A stretch of 64,000 nucleotides of DNA, taken from contig NZ_BOOK01000030.1 of NCBI RefSeq assembly GCF_016863195.1, positions 144,507 through 208,506 of the forward strand, read 5' to 3'. Below are positions 62,161 through 64,000 of the stretch, in pieces (position 1 is the stretch's first letter; the number at the start of each line of letters is the position of its first letter). Position numbers and translations under genes: made by a program. The notes below the pieces were generated by a model. The model was not told where the DNA came from and ran no database searches. It saw only the letters and a list, made by a program, of their open reading frames with translations. This DNA comes from Paraplanobispora takensis. Lineage in GTDB: Bacteria > Actinomycetota > Actinomycetes > Streptosporangiales > Streptosporangiaceae.

Positions 62161-62174
62161 GGGACCTCCGGCCC
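62161..62174. promoter_or_regulatory. DevR/DosR-like imperfect palindrome upstream of nitroreductase gene
   Basis: GGGACCTCCGGCCC matches GGGACCTTCGTCCC at 12 of 14 positions and lies 81-94 bases before the start codon at 62080, a suitable place for an activator. Confidence 0.4.
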
Positions 62175-62194
62175 TTTTCCACCCCAGGGCCGGT

Positions 62195-63889
62195 TCAGCC
62201 CCGTTCGAGCGGGACCCTCCAGCGCAGCCGGCTCCCGCCGCCCTCGACGCGTTGCGCGCTGAAGGTCCCGCCCAGCCGCGTGGCGCGCTCCTCCAGGTTG
62301 CGCAGTCCGCTGCGCCGCCCGCCCTCGGGGATGCCGACGCCGTCGTCGGCGACCTCCAGCAGCAGCGTGCCCTCGCTGACCCCCACCAGCACCTGGGCCC
62401 TGCTCGCCCGGGCGTGGCGCGCGACGTTGGACAGCGCCTCGCGCAGCACCGCCCGCAGCTGCTCGCCGACCTCCTCGGGCACCGTGTTGTCCAGCGGGCC
62501 CTCCATCCGGATGCCGGGCATGAAACCGAGCTGCTCGCGCGCCGCCTCCACCAGCTCCATCACCTGGCCCCGCAGGCCGGGCCCGGCCCCGGCCTGCGGC
62601 GGCGACTGCAACGCGAAGATCGTGGAACGGATCTCCTTGATGGTCTGGTCGAGCTCGTCCACCGCGTGCTGCACCCGGGCCGAGGCCGTCGGGTCGTCCA
62701 CCATCCGGACCGTGCTCATCAGCGTCATCGCCACCGCGAACAGCCGCTGGATCACCACGTCGTGCAGGTCCTTGGCGATGCGGTCGCGATCTTCCAGCAG
62801 GCCCAGCCGCTCGGCGTCGCGGCGCACGTCGGCCAGCTCCAGCGCGACCGCCGCCTGCCCGGCCAGCGCCTCGGCCGTGCGCAGGTCCGCCTCGTTGAAC
62901 GACATCATCCCGGTCCGCTTGGCCAGGCTGAGCACACCGCGGGTGCTGCCCGGCTTGCCCAGCGGCACGGCGATCGTCGGGCCCAGCGGCACGTGCTCCA
63001 GGTGCTCCGGGTAGTCCGTGTGCTTGCGCAGGTCCGGCGTGCTCTGCGACGTGCCCGACCGCAGCGCCGAGGCGGCCAGCGAGCGCTCCATCGGCACGTC
63101 CCTGCCCCGCAGCAGCTCCGCACCGAGCCCGTCGGCGATCTCGACCCGCATGCACTCCCCGAGCGGGAAGCTCACCGTGGCCGTGTCGGCGTGCGTCAGC
63201 TCCCGGGCGCGCCGCGCCATGACGGCCATCACCTCATCGGGTTCGTCACCCGACAGCAGGCCGGTGGTCAGCTCGGCGGAGACCCGCAGCCGGTCCTCGC
63301 GCTGCCTGCTCTCCTCATACAGCCGGGCGTTCTCGATGGCGACGCCGGCCGCGGTGGCCAGCGCGGCGACCACGGCCTCGTCCTCGTCGTCGAAGGCTCC
63401 CCCTCCGGCCTTCTCGGTCAGGTACAGGTTGCCGAACACCTCCTCGCGCACCCGGACGGGCACGCCCAGGAAGCCGTGCATCGGCGGATGACCCTCGGGG
63501 AAGCCGTACGACGAGGAGTGATCGGAGATGTCGTCCAGCCGCAGCGGCCGGGGATCCTTGATGAGCAGGCCCAGCAGCCCCTTGCCGTGCGGCCAGTGCT
63601 CGATGCGCTCGATCTCCTCCTCGCTCAGGCCCACCGGGATGAAGCGCTCCAGCGTCTGGCCCTCACCGATCACCCCGAGGGCCCCGTAGCGGGCGTCGAC
63701 CAGCGTGGTGGCCGCCTCGGTGATCCGCCGCAGGACGGTCTCCAGGTCCAGGTCGCTGCCGACCGAGACCACGGCCTCCAGCAACGCGTGCACCCGGTCC
63801 CGGGTCTCCAGCGCCGTCGCCAGCCTGCTCTGCAGCTCCGTCAGCAGCTCATCCAGGCGCATCTTCGGAATCAACGGATTGTCACCCAC
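62195..63889 (-). CDS. DevS/DosT-like GAF sensor histidine kinase
   Basis: A 564-residue cytoplasmic kinase with a GTG start after AAGGGGG. Two GAF domains lie at about 35-185 and 210-355. The first contains GFPEGHPPMHGFLGVPVRVR, closely like the heme-binding GAF-A of mycobacterial DevS/DosT, so oxygen or NO sensing is plausible. The kinase core has RIAKDLHDVVIQRLF with the phosphorylated His (HisKA_3), ALSNVARHARAS and DDGVGIPEGG. The partner response regulator is not in the window and may be just outside. The neighbouring DevR-like sites fit a hypoxia or dormancy system. Confidence 0.92.
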   Translation of the reverse strand: MGDNPLIPKMRLDELLTELQSRLATALETRDRVHALLEAVVSVGSDLDLETVLRRITEAATTLVDARYGALGVIGEGQTLERFIPVGLSEEEIERIEHWPHGKGLLGLLIKDPRPLRLDDISDHSSSYGFPEGHPPMHGFLGVPVRVREEVFGNLYLTEKAGGGAFDDEDEAVVAALATAAGVAIENARLYEESRQREDRLRVSAELTTGLLSGDEPDEVMAVMARRARELTHADTATVSFPLGECMRVEIADGLGAELLRGRDVPMERSLAASALRSGTSQSTPDLRKHTDYPEHLEHVPLGPTIAVPLGKPGSTRGVLSLAKRTGMMSFNEADLRTAEALAGQAAVALELADVRRDAERLGLLEDRDRIAKDLHDVVIQRLFAVAMTLMSTVRMVDDPTASARVQHAVDELDQTIKEIRSTIFALQSPPQAGAGPGLRGQVMELVEAAREQLGFMPGIRMEGPLDNTVPEEVGEQLRAVLREALSNVARHARASRAQVLVGVSEGTLLLEVADDGVGIPEGGRRSGLRNLEERATRLGGTFSAQRVEGGGSRLRWRVPLERG

Positions 63890-64000
63890 GTCCGCCCCCT
63901 TAACCCGGCACCGAACCGGACGTTCAAGTCTTCCACCTCATCACGGAGGATCCCGCACCCGCCACGGGGCTGCGGCCGGCGCCCTCCACGGCGGACACGC

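Overview
The window is high-GC DNA from a filamentous-type actinobacterium. Evidence: very strong GC bias at third codon positions, frequent GTG starts after GGAGG-type ribosome sites, SARP, LAL and NB-ARC/TPR regulators, a mycothiol-type metal-binding protein, an F420-type nitroreductase and a DevS-like kinase. The genus cannot be fixed from sequence alone. No rRNA, tRNA, CRISPR array or insertion sequence was recognised.

Layout. 0-4.8 kb: membrane-protein genes, an alpha/beta hydrolase, a small operon (32-aa peptide, 97-aa protein, Sfp-type phosphopantetheinyl transferase), a GGDEF protein and a Cys-containing small protein. 4.9-9 kb: a STAND/TPR regulator beside three small secreted proteins, one with the cysteine spacing of tendamistat. 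9.1-12.5 kb: acyl-CoA carboxylase beta subunit and a secreted peptide made of four 11-residue DGNTWPG repeats. 12.6-20 kb: a minus-strand set with an ECF sigma factor, DUF5987-like protein, GMC oxidoreductase, AhpD-like protein, DinB-like protein, a degenerate YcaO-like protein and a LuxR regulator.

20-46 kb is an enediyne biosynthetic locus. A tightly coupled minus-strand operon runs UnbL-UnbV-UnbU-PksE-thioesterase-flavin reductase-P450. Upstream of it lie a second DUF1702 protein, a LAL regulator, a LeuA paralogue and a transthyretin/HIUase-like protein. A SARP-NB-ARC-TPR regulator and a small secreted peptide sit on the plus strand, and an AraC regulator flanks the other side. PksE and the thioesterase build the polyene, and the Unb proteins are the conserved but poorly understood warhead proteins. 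The phosphopantetheinyl transferase domain at the end of PksE appears to have lost catalytic residues, so the stand-alone transferase at 1.5-2.3 kb may activate its carrier domain in trans.

45.4-57.5 kb: a scar made of two broken genes, an SRPBCC/MarR pair with a clear operator, a peptidase S51-like protein with a CysRS-like tail, a PhoX phosphatase, RraA, and a complete GlpVSTPQ-like (glycerol-type) ABC transporter operon. 57.6-64 kb: phosphoketolase, DoxX, a deazaflavin nitroreductase-like membrane protein and a DevS/DosT-like kinase. Two GGGAC-N4-G(T/G)CCC sites suggest a hypoxia/dormancy regulon.
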